DNA of 64,000 bases from Talinum fruticosum (Eukaryota; Streptophyta; Magnoliopsida; Caryophyllales; Talinaceae), in NCBI GenBank assembly GCA_021018815.1, contig JAITYX010000002.1:11997001-12061000 (forward strand), read 5' to 3'. Under the pieces are notes generated by a model. That model was not told where the DNA came from. It did no database searches and saw nothing but the letters and a program-made list of their open reading frames with translations. This document shows, in pieces, positions 1-12,047 of the stretch (positions within the stretch are counted from its first letter, which is position 1; each line of letters opens with the position of its first letter). Both the position numbers and the translations under genes were made by a program.

Positions 1-1305
1 AAAATTATTCTTAATTCAATTTAATAGTATATTTGGTGAAAGTTTTTTCACTACACTCACCTCTATTCTACTCTATTTCACTCCTTTTAGAAAATTTCAA
101 CTTCTTTTCCACTCTATTCCACTCATTTAAAAAAAAAAGTTCACTTGTTCACACTATTAAGTGCGCAATTTCAGAACGTTTGCTCTCATTTGTTAGACAT
201 ATATTTTTAGAAAAATATATTTGTCTACTTTAGTATGTTTTATTAATGTGACTTCTAAGAGCATATACTCCTAAGAATATAATAGAGAATTTAATTTCCA
301 CTCACATTCACGTTCCGCTTCAATTTCTTATTAAAAAAATCTCAATCTTATCAAATTCACCTTAACTCAAGCTCCTGTAGTTTGAAATGAAACATGAGCA
401 TGATCTTCTAGAATAGAATCATCAATAGTTGACCATTATTAACTTGTTTTGGACATCAACGAAGAGACTAGATCATATTCATAAAATAACATTATCATAA
501 TTACAATTGTAGGCTTGATCCAAAAAGATATACAATATTATATTTGTAGGAAGAGGGGCTCGATGCTCGTTTGGAGTGATGAAATCATAGGTTTAGTTGA
601 TTGAACAAACGTTGGCTTATGATAGGTTGTGATGAGAATCCTAAGACTGCCTACAGGACTACTACATGATGCTTTCCTCTTTTTATCCTAGCATAGCATG
701 ATTGACTTTTTTAGGCTAAGTACCACTAGGCTTTTGCCGTCTAGAAGTATGCTCAAGTTTGACTCAAAGTTGAAGTTTGGCCAAAATAAACTCATTGACC
801 ACTGACTTCTGCCGACATTAAATTGAGAAGGTAAAAACTTTAGATTTAGGATTCGTTGCCTAACACTGCCAAATTCCTTCCCCTTGTACTTATATCACAT
901 CTCTCTTTCTCCCTGACCTAAAAACAAACTCATCGGAAAAGTAAAATCATTTACATTTAGATGCTTTAAATTTTAAAAAAATCTCTTCAGACATCTAAAA
1001 ATATTATACTCTAGTTTTCGGTGAAAATAATGTGTATTAATAACTAGTATAGAAATGAAATAGTATGGTACAAAACACTGTTATTTTACAAACAAAATGG
1101 GGCTAGTAAGAGTAGAATTTGCCGTAACTAGCAAGACTGGAATTGCATATTGCTCTAGTTTAGTACAATGAAACATTTATCTCCTAGGCAAAACAGAGAA
1201 CAAACATGCTGAGTACAGCAATATAATTATACATATGGCCGCGCAAACAAACGCAAGGTATGACAATTTGTACAAAAGGGAGATACACAAGAGAAGATTG
1301 TCAGC
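1..1305. other. AT-rich intergenic DNA, nothing recognised
   Basis: Left edge of the window. I see only AT-rich sequence with short chance ORFs on both strands and no protein family, RNA gene or clear transposon end. The last part is probably the 3' flank and 3' UTR of the minus-strand phytosulfokine gene that ends at 1306. Confidence 0.5.
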
Positions 1306-1831
1306 TCAAGGACTATTTTCCTTTTGAGTGTAGATGTAGTCTGTGCGAGCTAGCAATGTTCTTCTCTCCAGGCACTCATCTTCTGATACTCCTCCACAAG
1401 TCTCTTCCATCACTTCATCATGACCATCCTTCGACCAAAAAATAATACATATTTAAGACCAAGTACGACAAAAAGACGCGAATTTTCATGGATCAAAGAT
1501 TAATTTTAAGGGTGTGTTTGGATTGAGGGGAGGGAGGACGATGAGGGAAGAGCATTAAAATATACTCCCCTGAAGTGAGGGGGAATGGAAGATTGTTAAC
1601 TGTGCTCCGTCATTCCTACTCATATGTAATTCGTCTTACTTCAATTACCTTCTCTTCGCCCCTTTAATTTTAACCCAAACAGACTGTAAGTCATTAAGCA
1701 AATTATACCTGAAGCTGGGGTTCGACATTAGAGCTCGAAAACTGGGGAGTTGGCCGGCAGGCGTGGATGACAGAGAAGAACAGCAGAAGAAAGACCAGAA
1801 GAAGGTTGCCCGTCCTAACCTTAGAACTCAT
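1306..1831 (-). CDS. PSK: Phytosulfokine (PSK) precursor, two exons, complete
   Basis: Precursor of the secreted, tyrosine-sulfated pentapeptide hormone phytosulfokine, which acts outside the cell through LRR receptor kinases to promote growth. Exon 1 is 1831-1709 and exon 2 is 1428-1306 (minus). The donor reads CAG|GTATAA and the acceptor GAAG|GATGGT; both junctions are phase 0 and give an 81-residue protein, the usual PSK length. The start chosen (1831) puts a signal peptide first: [20 protein letters not shown] followed by a small-residue cleavage region. An upstream in-frame ATG at 1978 would add 49 residues that bury the signal peptide and is unlikely. The C-terminal part holds the family signature: two cysteines, then [18 protein letters not shown], then six residues and a stop. 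The hormone is YIYTQ; the Asp just before it is the residue needed for tyrosine sulfation in this family. Most relatives have AH rather than AR before TDYIYTQ. No frame defect was seen. Confidence 0.95.
1510..1686. mobile_element. Tourist-like (PIF/Harbinger-type) MITE in the PSK intron
   Basis: A 177-bp segment with imperfect terminal inverted repeats: GGGTGTGTTTGGATT on the left and, reverse-complemented, CAGTCTGTTTGGGTT on the right (11 of 15 identical). It is flanked by TAA on both sides (1507-1509 and 1687-1689), the 3-bp target site of PIF/Harbinger MITEs. It lies wholly inside the PSK intron and has no coding capacity. The short imperfect ends leave some doubt. Confidence 0.55.
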
Positions 1832-1979
1832 GCTCTTATGTATGTTAATTAGATGGGAAAAAAGAAACAGCAAAAGTTGAGAGAAAGAGAGGCCAAAATG
1901 CTTGGTATAAATATGCGGTGAACGAAATAAAATATATGCATGGTTTTGGAGCTGAATACTGCTGATTGACCCAGGCAAA

Positions 1980-3410
1980 GAAACATCAACGTCTCTGACT
2001 TGTCTGAGAATCTAGAAGAGAAAACAAAACGAAATTTTTATTCCGAAATCTAGATGAAAATAAAATAATAGTAACCAAAGTATTAAAAAAAAAAACTATT
2101 TTCCCATCAATTTTTTATTCTGAGATTAATATTTCAAAAAGTTCAAAATATCACTAATGATTTATCATTACACTTATTATTTAATATTAAAAATGTCATT
2201 TATAGTAAGACATTTTACCTGCAGGCTGCAGCAACCAATTAGTAAGTGTTAATATCAAACAACAAGTTTAATGCCATAGTTGGACATAAATTAATTAGTA
2301 ATATTTTTAAATTTTTGAAATAATACAATAACATTTTAGTTTAAAAACTTATATATCCAACACAAAATCCGATAAAAAGTTGATTCAAGTATTCACTCTG
2401 TAATATTAGAACTTGCCATAAAGGAGATATACATCTTCATAACATATCCATAAAAAGATCTTTTACGGTAAAATTATTAAAAAATAAATTCTATACTCAA
2501 TTAATTAACAATGTGAGAATCCTAACACGGTACCCCCAAGAAGATATGCTAGATGTAGAGCCCTAATATAAGCCAGGCAAGCTATGATCATAATCTAGGA
2601 TAAGTTAATTCCAAGTCTAGTCTACCTTTCAAATTCCCTTGCGACAATTTTCTAACTTGAGCTGAAACAATTTCAACAAAAAATAAAATAAAAATATTAC
2701 ACACATTTCTCAGAAAAAAATTTCAAATAAAAGAGCATTTAGATGAAAATACAAACTATATCATTTAAATTGCGAAAATTTTCAATGAGATGAAACGAAA
2801 AATTTTATCACATTTATACAAATGTCATGTCAAACACAAATTTGTGAAATTTCCAACATATATGTAATGTCAAAGAGACGAGACAAATGGGGAAAATCGA
2901 TAAACATAGCATGTGAGTAGAATTACTAGAATTTGATTAGGAGGGTGGGTTTGCATAAATAAAATGAAATCCAGCAGGAATGGGATGTCAAGTAATACAA
3001 AGTGACAAAGATAAATCATGTGATAATTGGAAGATTATGTATGTCACTTATACAGTAGTGTAGTTAGTTAGGCAAAAATACACCAAAGATAAACCAAAAT
3101 AAAGAATACGTTGGTCGGAATATGCGCCTATTGTTTGGCTGTTTACTCGCATTCGTCAACCTACTTTTTCACGAATCACCCACTTTGTCGTATACTAATT
3201 GATCAATATAAGGCTCATGCTTGGAAGTTGTTTTTTCAATGAATTTTTCATCTAAAATGACTTTTTAAGGTAATTATAATAATTGTTATTCTCTTCATAT
3301 TTACTCTATTTTGTAGTTTATAATATAATTTTAAATTTGGTTATCTTATCTTATATAATATTTATTGATTTATTTTCTTTTTTCTATTTCTTTAGACAAG
3401 ATAATTGGAT
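1980..3410. other. AT-rich intergenic DNA, nothing recognised
   Basis: Upstream flank of the PSK gene, probably including its promoter near 1832-2050. I could not pick a convincing TATA box. The rest is AT-rich with no readable protein and no clear repeat ends. Confidence 0.4.
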
Positions 3411-3533
3411 GATAATTATATCTAAATAATGCTTTTGTTTAAGATTAATCTTACTTTTGTCATCTATTTTCGTCACTACAAATATTCATAAGTACCTAAT
3501 TTGATCAATGGTTATAAAATTTATGTGTGTGTG

Positions 3534-3566
<33 letters not shown>

Positions 3567-3735
3567 TAATGAGCTTAAAAATTATATCTAAATGATACTT
3601 TTGTTTAAGATTGATCTTACTTTTGTCATCCATTTTCGTCACTACACATATCCATAAGTACCTAATTTGATCAATGGTTACAAAATTCATGTGTGTGTGA
3701 GTGTGTGTATATATATATGAGCTTAAAAATTATTT
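3411..3735. repeat. Tandem duplication of about 160 bp, each copy ending in a TG/TA microsatellite
   Basis: Two adjacent direct copies, about 3411-3581 and 3582-3735. Both share the landmarks TATATCTAAAT, CTTTTGTTTAAGAT, TTTTCGTCACTACA and ACCTAATTTGATCAATGG. Each copy ends in a (TG)n run followed by a (TA)n run (3523-3566 and 3690-3718), then GAGCTTAAAAATTAT. The copies differ by scattered substitutions and by microsatellite length, so the duplication is not recent. Confidence 0.85.
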
Positions 3736-3970
3736 TTCAATGGTTAGAGATTTGTCATAAAAAGAAAATAAAATCAGAGGTTGAGCTATTGGTCTCTACC
3801 ACAGGCTCTACCACAACCGTGGGGGTAAACAGTGGTGGGCAATAGGAAACCAACCATAAGAAAACAAAATCCACATGTCGAACATTTATGTTTAAGAGGA
3901 CAATTATAAATATTTTAAGTTAATATTTTTTTGTTTTAATATTTTCTGTATCTCAACAAGTAATTTAAAG

Positions 3971-4752
3971 CATGTTTGGCTCATTTTTTAAAAAATATTT
4001 TTATTATTTAAAAGCATTTTTTGAAAATTATTTTTGGAGAAAAATTTAAATATTTGACCTAAAATTTATATAAATATTTTTTAAATAATTAATTTGTTTG
4101 ACCAAAATTTTTAAAAAGGAGAGAGAGGAGATAAAGATAAAACAAAATAAGAGAGAGAGTGGAGAGAGATAGAGACAGTGAAGAAAGAGAGAGATAGAAG
4201 AAAGAGAAAAAAATAACATAGAAAAATAGGAGAGAGAAAAAAATGGGATTCTCGATGGTTGTTGAAGAGTTTTTACAGATATTAGAAACGGAAACATGCT
4301 ATTTGTTGTTTCTTTTGTTTGAAGTTTTTTTTCTACTTTTGAAAAATAATTTTAATTTTTTAAAAAATTAGCATTTGATCTAATTTCAATTTTCAAAATC
4401 CAAAAACACATTTAAATTTTAGGCCAAACACCACTTAATCTATCATAATAAGTAAATAGTTTTGTCACATAACTGTCAAATATATTATTAAAAATAAACT
4501 TTAAAAAGATATACATAATTAAAATTGTGTAGAACGTATAAATATAATTTTATATATCATATAATTCTTAATTAATTTTGAGAAAGAAATATAAATATGG
4601 AATAAAAATAATTATAAAGTATAAATAAAATTGAGTTATGAGCATAAATGGAACTTTACCAAACAACTTTATTAAAAATAGCTAATTTTACCAAACACTT
4701 TTTCATCAAACAGCTTATCAAACAACTAACATCCGATTGCCAAACATGGCCA
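3971..4752. mobile_element. Possible decayed MITE(s) with GTTTGGC-type ends
   Basis: The left end reads AGCATGTTTGGC. Candidate right ends are GGCCAAACACCACT near 4438 (flanked by TAA, like the left side) and CCAAACATGGCC near 4751. The interior is very AT-rich and includes a purine-rich stretch (GAGAGAGAG-like, 4120-4240). One or two overlapping short elements are possible; the ends are too degenerate to fix. Confidence 0.3.
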
Positions 4753-5345
4753 AGATATATATTAATAAATACGATTTATATTTATGATTAACTAACTTTC
4801 TTTTCCATATCAAATAAATTGAAATTTTAAATTTAATGGTTAAAATTCAGGTTCTAAATACATTATGTATTAAAATAAAAAGAAGACGTTTAAACTACTA
4901 ATTATGTAGAATCATATGTTTAGTGGACGATTTTTACTTTTACTCCATCAAAGTCTTGAAAGGTTTCATCAAAATAAATTATCAAATGAGCGAAAAAAAA
5001 AAAACACAGCCATTTTTTGTCAACATTTTCATTAGAAAACATATGGTTAAACTAATTAATTACTAAGAATTAAGATGCATAAATGCCTTACACAATAAGA
5101 CATGGAACAAAGGATTGAGAATTGACTTTTTGCCTAATATAACTTTTAAAAAATGGTTTTGGGATTGGTTCCAGTATCTAAGAAATAGGAAAGAGTAGGA
5201 TGGTGGAACTACTTTAATGTACTTTATTACAATTCTAATGGCAGATTTGAAAAGTAAGGAATGAAGGTATTTTTAGACATACAACCATTGATCCCAGAAA
5301 GATTATATTACAGGTAGAAACATTGATACATTATTGGATAGTGGT

Positions 5346-6164
5346 TAGGGGTGGCAATGGGGCGGGTTTCCCTATACCCACATCCATACCTATTTTTAAA
5401 ATACGTATCCATACCCATACCGATACCCATACCCACCTGGGTGTTAAAAATCCATACTCATACCCATACCTACCGGGTTTTGCGAATATGCGGGTTTTAT
5501 TTGGGTATAAATACCTATACCCATACCCATACCCACCGGATTTTGCGAATATGCGGGTTTTATTTGGGTATAAATAGACTAAAAATAATAATACCCATAT
5601 TAAACCCATACTTAATAGTTCTCATAATTCAACCAAAAAAAATCAACAATTCACAAACTTGCAGGTTGCGGTTGTGCAAGCACCTTGCTAACATGACATA
5701 AACATTTCACAATCACAAATAATCCATATTTAGTACATTCTAGTATCCATTTGCTTGAAAGTTTCAAAATTGTCAAAGTACTTGAAAAATTGAAAATATT
5801 ATCTAACCAAACAACTAGGGTTTCTTAAATTTTTTTGGCCTAAAATTTGAGCCTGGGCCCAAAATTTTGTCCTTATGTCTCTCATAAACAACTTTTCTCA
5901 ACTTTTTTTTAACCATTTAACAAAACGGTTTATGAGTATTTAAATGGGGCGGGTCCAGGCGGGTACAGGCAGGTATTGCGGATATAGGTTATGGGTGTTA
6001 TATGGGGCAGGTGAAGCTTAAACCCATACCCATACTCGTCCCATACCCATTTTAACCATACCTGCCCCATACTCATTTTTAAAATTTTTTTAACACCCAT
6101 TCGGGTTTTAAATGGGGCGGGTTTTGCGGGTTTTAAACGGGTTTGGGTTTTTCTGCCACCCCTA
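5346..6164. mobile_element. Non-autonomous hAT-like element, 819 bp
   Basis: Perfect 11-bp terminal inverted repeats: TAGGGGTGGCA at 5346-5356 and TGCCACCCCTA at 6154-6164. Outside them are near-identical 8-bp target duplications, ATAGTGGT (5338-5345) and ATGGTGGT (6165-6172), one mismatch. An 8-bp duplication with TAGGGGTGGCA-type ends is characteristic of the hAT superfamily. The interior is filled with subterminal repeats of the GGTATGGGTATGGG and GGGCGGGTTT type on both strands, and it encodes no transposase. All ORFs inside are low-complexity products of these repeats. Confidence 0.85.
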
Positions 6165-6701
6165 ATGGTGGTCAGCCAACAAGTATGTCGTAGAGCAGAT
6201 GGAGTGAGAGGAGGAAGGTTAGAGTCCTTTTTTCAACGTGGGGACACTAGGGGAAATTTTGAACTATGGGATATGGAGGTAAATGGTGCTTGGACAAGGA
6301 AATCACTGAAAGGAGGGGCGGCATCGATAATTAAATCAATTTCAGGTGAAGTGATTAAGGGAGGAGGGTAAGGTTATGGAGAAACGACATTGCAAATGGA
6401 ATTTATAGAGTTGGAAGGAGGATTGAAGAAGGTTATCAGGAAGGAATGTCGTTATATCAAAATTCAGATAGATTCGCAGGCATTAATTTCAGAAATTAAA
6501 AGAGAGACCAATGGAGGAGGATCAAAAGAAAATAGATCGTTGTCCCTTAGTGTTTTAAATTTATTAATGTCTTTACAATTTGTACGAATTGAAAAAGCAC
6601 CTAGAACTTAGGTAGGCCAAGCACATGCCCTGACGATAGTAGTTAGGGGAAGAAAAGTTGTTATGTAATATCCGTCTTTTTTGCCAAAAAAAAAAAAGAA
6701 A
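6165..6701 (+). pseudogene. RNase H-domain relic of a LINE-type retrotransposon
   Basis: Broken plus-strand coding remains resemble the C-terminal RNase H domain of plant non-LTR retrotransposons. 6390-6611 reads ELEGGLKKVIRKECRYIKIQ then IDSQALI, matching the pattern in which a conserved Asp (the ETDS motif) follows a helix. Later come LSVLNLLMSLQFVRIEKAPR, a stop, and VGQAHAL, matching the F..V...PR.xN..AH.L end of the domain. Stops and frame breaks interrupt it. An A-rich run at 6687-6701 could be its poly(A) end. The hAT-like element lies directly upstream and may have inserted into this relic. Confidence 0.5.
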
Positions 6702-6810
6702 GACATCTAACGAGGTAAATTGATTAAAGGACAAGGCTATAGTAATAGAAAAATAGAGATGGCCTAGGATAAACAACTATGAGAAGAAAGTAATAGACTA
6801 AACTTACCAA

Positions 6811-9800
6811 GCTTCCCGTCTTCAAGTTCCTCACAATCGCCTTGTCCTCGAGAACCATTACAGTGCTCTCTCTCTCTCTCTCTCTCTCGTACCTGCGTTC
6901 AGCATCAGATTCAGACATGTTGTCTAGGTATGGCTCCATCTTAATTAAGATTATTTATTTTATTATTATTTTCATTTTAACCATATTCAGACATGTACAT
7001 GAAGAATCGAGAAAAGGGTAAGCCTTTCAAGTGGCAATGCACGTTCGGTACAATGCTAGACCAAGTAAAATCAACATAAAGTTGGCAAAATACAGACAAC
7101 TCCCTGCAAGGCCCGATGGACCTCGATCATAGCAGGGTCCCATCTAGAATTGCATATCGCGGATGCACACAGCCGTACCCCCTTTTGAGCAGAAAGGATA
7201 TTGCAAATCCTAACATATAAAAGCATCAATTTGTTAGTGCCATTCACAAACGACACGGACTAAAGGATGGTTAAGACTTAAAGAGGCATTTGATTGCGCC
7301 CATTACAGTCCAAAAGTAATGAAACACAAACTGACTCAAAATGATTGAACAAAACTGTGCATTTTTGCTGTTTCACAAGAATCAAAGAAATCAACAGAAA
7401 CCACCACAGCTTGATTAGTTGAAGTACCTGAATTCCTCTCGATCTTCAAAAAGAGGTAAACAGTCCTCCCGCTTAGAATTAAATGTTATATCCTGCAATA
7501 TATAAGAAGCAAGTTATGTTCGATAGAAACTCTTAAACCACATGCAATCTCACTTCTTCAATTGAATAGAAAGTTGTACTACCTCGAGCAAACATAACTT
7601 GCATGTCAAAGTATTTGTCTCCAAGACGTTTTTTCTTGTTTTCTTCTTTCTCCTCCTTTTCTCAGGTCCTCTCAAGTAACTCGTCAAAAACTAGCTGCCA
7701 GCAAAAAAGCATTATATCAGCAACAAGAACTGACTTGGCAGAGATGTAGGCTAGCACCACAATATATAACAGAGAACAAGCTATAATCCATTAAAGTATA
7801 TTTGTGAAGATTAAAAAAAAAAAACTTGCTTGACATGTGGTCTTAAAAATTAATGCTTTGTAGACACTGATAATAGAATCTTGCAGTTACTTGGGGCCTA
7901 AGCTCTTCAGTAGCAGATCTCACTGGAGCTTTTTGCTAGTTGTCACAATTCATTCACCCCCTACGTTCATAGACTGGCAGTTGTTATCTGACGCTTCTGA
8001 GGAGTTGATCTTATTTGTAATTGCAGCCTTGAATTCTTCGAGAGCCCAAAGACAAAGCCAATTTCAACAAAGAATACTTAATATTCAGCAGAATGAACAA
8101 GTATGAAAAGCAAAACTAAAAACTGTTGATTGATCTCAACCTTTCCAGGCTTCACTGCACCCTTGATCAGACTTTTATTTTAATACTGCACAATAGAATG
8201 GTCATCATTAGTCAATAGATTACAGTCATTTAACTTGGAATTAACACGACGCTATTAGGCTTAAAATTCAGCACTTTCTACCAACTGGACATCAGTCAAA
8301 ATTATGTGAGAGCTTCTTATAGCTCCTCAAACAAACTGAATAGACTTCTAAGATCCAGTAAGCTTCTTGTAACATGTGAATGAGAGTGTGCTGAACATAA
8401 ATATCATCTGCTTACTAGTTTCTCTACTCCTCAACTACATCTTCAAATAACTCTCTACTTTGAACCTGGGCTTTTACATGTGGGTAATATTTGACCAGAA
8501 AACATAATGGAAAAATATATAAATATTTTATAGATATTTCAGAGATAATCCGGGGGTATCTTTACATGGATTGAAAGAATTCTCCAAGTCCCTATACCCA
8601 GCAGCATAAACAAAAAGGAATCAGGACATTTGCAAATGAGGGAGGGGGAAAAAGTATTGACTTATGGAAATAACCTTTTAATGATAGCGCACGCCACACC
8701 ATGTTCTTCCATCGCCTTTTGAAAGTCATCACGATTTCACATTTCAGCTTTTCTCACTTCAGCCTAACGGAATCAACAGCACAGAAAAAGAAAGACCCAT
8801 TTTTAAATTTTTTTTAAAAAACAGGCCAAAAAGAAAAAAAAAGTTAAATAAAAGTCAACTCCTTGACTTACAGTGCATTCTGCGGAGACATACAGGGACG
8901 CTTGCATACGTGTACAGTAAACATTGATTTCGAGGTGTCTAGAGAAGAAGGGAGCACAATGCTGTATTAAACTGTCATCTACCGTCTTTATTCTCCTCTG
9001 TTTATCCTCTTCCCTCTCCAAATCATCAACAATCCCTGTTAACACAATCAAAGATTAGCCCCCATTGCAACATGGACATGTGAAATACATATCTCAGATT
9101 AGGAAAACACCTGGAAAATTTTCAATCGATCTATTATCTGAAGACGTCGACATCTCTGATCAGCCTCCACAGAATCTTCAACTTTGCGCACTGCTTGCCT
9201 TGAGCACCAGAGAGAGAGATGGAGAGAGAGTAGCGGCAAAAAAATCATTAAGGAGTACCACCAACATGCCTGAAATCTAAGGCAAAAACAAAAGAATTCC
9301 AAGGGATAAATATCTTGGTAAAAACACAAGTCGTAAAAAGCAGGTAACTAGAACGCAACTTACCTTCTTTTCTAGTTTATCAAAGTACTGTTCAAACATA
9401 TCTTGCAATCTCTCACTCGATCACTGGTTTGAAACGTTCATCATCCCTGAAGATATTTATTGCTTCGCTGTTCCATTGGAGAGGCAGGGGAGGGGAGTCA
9501 TTCTGTAGCCAAACACCGAGGCAAAGAAGCATTAACGCCACCTCGTCATTGAGGTCAGCTCACTGCATTCCTGTAAGAAAAGCAATTACATGCTTGAATG
9601 CAAAATAAAGTTCTGGACAGTCACTTTCAACATATTCCTGAAGTACTCTGCTTTTTAGTTCACGCTTTTCCTCAGCCTCTTCTTTTCTTTTTTGACTCAA
9701 ATACTGTCAAAAACATACAGTAATTAAAAGGAATGTGCCAAAACAATAGTCCCCTTATAGCAGCTCAGAGATTAAGGTCATGGGAAGCCAGATAACTCAG

Positions 9801-11197
9801 CTTCTTCCAGCAGAAACTATGATGTGTGTTCCGTAAGTCTTACCTGCTCCCAGTTCCAGTCAGACTCAACATTTGCATATTCAGTAAGTGCGACTTTAGC
9901 AGCCTGCCAAAGTCTGGTAATTGGAATGAATTGCTCGAAAAGAAGGCGTTTTTTCTCTTGAGGCATTAACATTTGTTGTTCCATCAGTGACGGTGCTTTT
10001 GCAGGGCTCCTGGAGCAAGTTCATGATAACGTTTTAGTTCAATAGTGAATGAAAGTAAACACAACTAGACACAAGCCAGAAATTTAATTAAACAAATCCT
10101 GTATGAGTGCTGCAGCTTCCTTTCCCGTTAAATTTCAACAAAATGTACATTTGCAAAGCTCAAGTGCCAGCACCCACGGCCCCTGAATCAGCATTCCCGT
10201 GACAATCGGACCAACAGCAAAGGGGAGGCGTTTCTGCAGGTGACTGGAGTTCAACTGCATCTGAGCATCGGATAGAGAAGCAGCAGCTAAACCATGTGAG
10301 GGTACTTACCAGCATCTTCTATCGCATAGGACGTCTTTTCTGCTTGCTCCCAAGCCAGCTGCAAGTTCATAATAGAGGAAATGATCTTCAATAGTTCTTT
10401 TACAAGTGATTTGGAAAACAAAACAAAAAAAAAACAAATCCAGCAAAAAGATTGAACCTTCAGCTCTTCAGAAATCGTCTAGTTTGACTGCTTGGTAACT
10501 CTGTAATGATAGTACCTGAAAGTGTTTTGCAACAGTCAGTATATTCGTCATATATCTCCGAGCCAAATTATCTGAGAAACAGTAAAAAGGACAACACAGA
10601 AAATACTTTCTTCCATAAGGGCTTGTGTACTTCTTCGAATCTGAAACTGCATCAGCCTTCTGCGATAACAAAACCAGTAAGCATCATCACACAGATTGGC
10701 AACAAAAGAATCAAAGAAATTACATGCAAAACGACTCCTACAGGAACAAATCGTCGGCAATTTCAGTGTTCTTTCGATTAGTTTTATGTCGTCGCAATTC
10801 ATTTACCATGGTCGTGTGTTCACAAACTTCCAAGTGCATCCTTTAAGTTGTTTTCCGCACTTCTGATCATTTGTGATTGCAGTCTTGAACTCTTCAAGAT
10901 TCCAAGCTGAAGACAAGCCCAACTTCAACAAAAAATACTTCAGATTTTGTTGAAAGAACAATTATGAAAAGCATGAGTATAAACTGTTTAGAAATCTTAA
11001 CCTTTTCAGACTTCACTGCATCCATGATCAGTCTCCTATCTTCCTGATACTGTGCAATAGAATGGTTGTCATTAGTAAAAATAAAATCAGTTAATAATTG
11101 AAATGAACTCTGTGTTCAACATTAATATCATTCGCTTGCATGTTTCTTTAGCTCCTCAGCTACAACTTCAAACAACTCTTTCATGGTTGAACCGAGC
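6811..11197 (-). pseudogene. PRP40: Decayed PRP40 (pre-mRNA-processing protein 40) gene copy with retained introns
   Basis: PRP40 is a WW/FF-domain, U1 snRNP-associated splicing factor. Read on the minus strand, pieces appear in PRP40 order: ANVESDWNWEQ (about 9845-9905); YLSQKRKEEAEEKREL (about 9650-9705); WNSEAINIFRDDERFKPV then, in other frames, LQDMFEQYFDKLEKK (9360-9475); VEADQRCRRLQIIDRLKIFQ (9108-9200); VDDLEREEDKQRRI (8985-9035); RKAEM, stop, NRDDFQKAMEEHGVACAII (8680-8760); ELFEDVVEE (8430-8460); LIKGAVKPGK (8140-8175); LEEFKAAITN (8005-8045); a shifted DELLER / EKEEKEENKKKRLGDKYFD (7590-7690); FNSKREDCLPLFEDREEF (7430-7490); GSRGQGDCEELEDGKLG (6811-6860). Several pieces still end at good splice sites, so this is not a processed copy. 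In-frame stops and shifts inside and between pieces show it cannot make a full protein. The WW-domain half is not seen. Confidence 0.8.
10861..11197 (-). repeat. Out-of-order duplicate of PRP40 FF-domain exons
   Basis: On the minus strand this holds STMKELFEVVAEELKKH (about 11145-11197), YQEDRRLIMDAVKSEK (about 11003-11052) and SAWNLEEFKTAITND (10868-10912). These correspond to the same PRP40 exons found again at about 7965-8470. They sit upstream of exons that should precede them, so the locus contains a second, partial PRP40 fragment in the same orientation. Intron sequence is also shared: both copies carry a similar stretch around TGCAATAGAATGG / TGCACAATAGAATGG. The two copies are clearly diverged. 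Confidence 0.75.
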
Positions 11198-12047
11198 TAT
11201 ATATTGGATGAGACTGCAACATGTATGCCGGTAGATCTTTGACCTGGAAGCACAAATGAAAAAAATAGATAAATATTTTCTAGACACGGACATTATCATC
11301 TCTGCATCAACTCGATCATCACGGCCTGTCCTGCTCCGACAGCCTTTGTGAGCTAGAGAATGACACAGAAGCAAGAAAAACAGATCATTTAGAGAACTCT
11401 GTAATTCACTGTCCTGGGTTTTAAAAGGTGTTGGGGGAAAATGATGAATGGCAACAAACAAAGGCAAGTTTCAGAAACTAAAGCAAATCATACTTGGGAA
11501 ACCAGTGAAAACATTGACTTCATTAACATTCAGAAGAGGGAAAACAGTGTAATGGAATGGACATGAGAATCGAAATTTATGGAACCCTTACCACTAACGT
11601 CCCCACTATGAATGTGCATGAGAGAGACGACGGCATGTGTGTATGTGTCTGTAATTTCATGTCGTGATAGATGTACTGAAATTAAAACGACACTGAAAAA
11701 AGCCAGCGGATGAAACCGGCGAGGGGTAAAAGTAGCATACAGATCATTCCAAGATAAAACAATAAAGCAAACCTAGATTGGCTCACAGATCGAGTGAGGA
11801 CTTAATCTCAGATGGGTGGGTATACTTAATCTTGATCTCGTAATTCCTCCAGCGGCTGCATCCAAGCGTTGAAAAACATGATTCCTCTACAAACCAATTA
11901 AACAATCATCAAAGCAAGAACGTTCGAATATAAAATAACGAGAAATGAAACCAAAACAGCAATTGAAACCTCTGATTCTGCGGAATCAAGACTACCTCAT
12001 TATCGAAATTTGATGTTCCCTAACTTTCACCTCCGTAGAATGTAAAT

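Noticed and set aside
5323..5701. Tyr/His/Thr-rich ORFs on both strands (IPIPIPIP, THTHTHT)
   Set aside because: Translations of the GGTATGGGTATGGG repeats inside the hAT-like element.
7071..7256. 61-codon minus-strand ORF between PRP40 fragments
   Set aside because: No similarity to PRP40 or another family that I recognise. Probably intron or spacer of the pseudogene.
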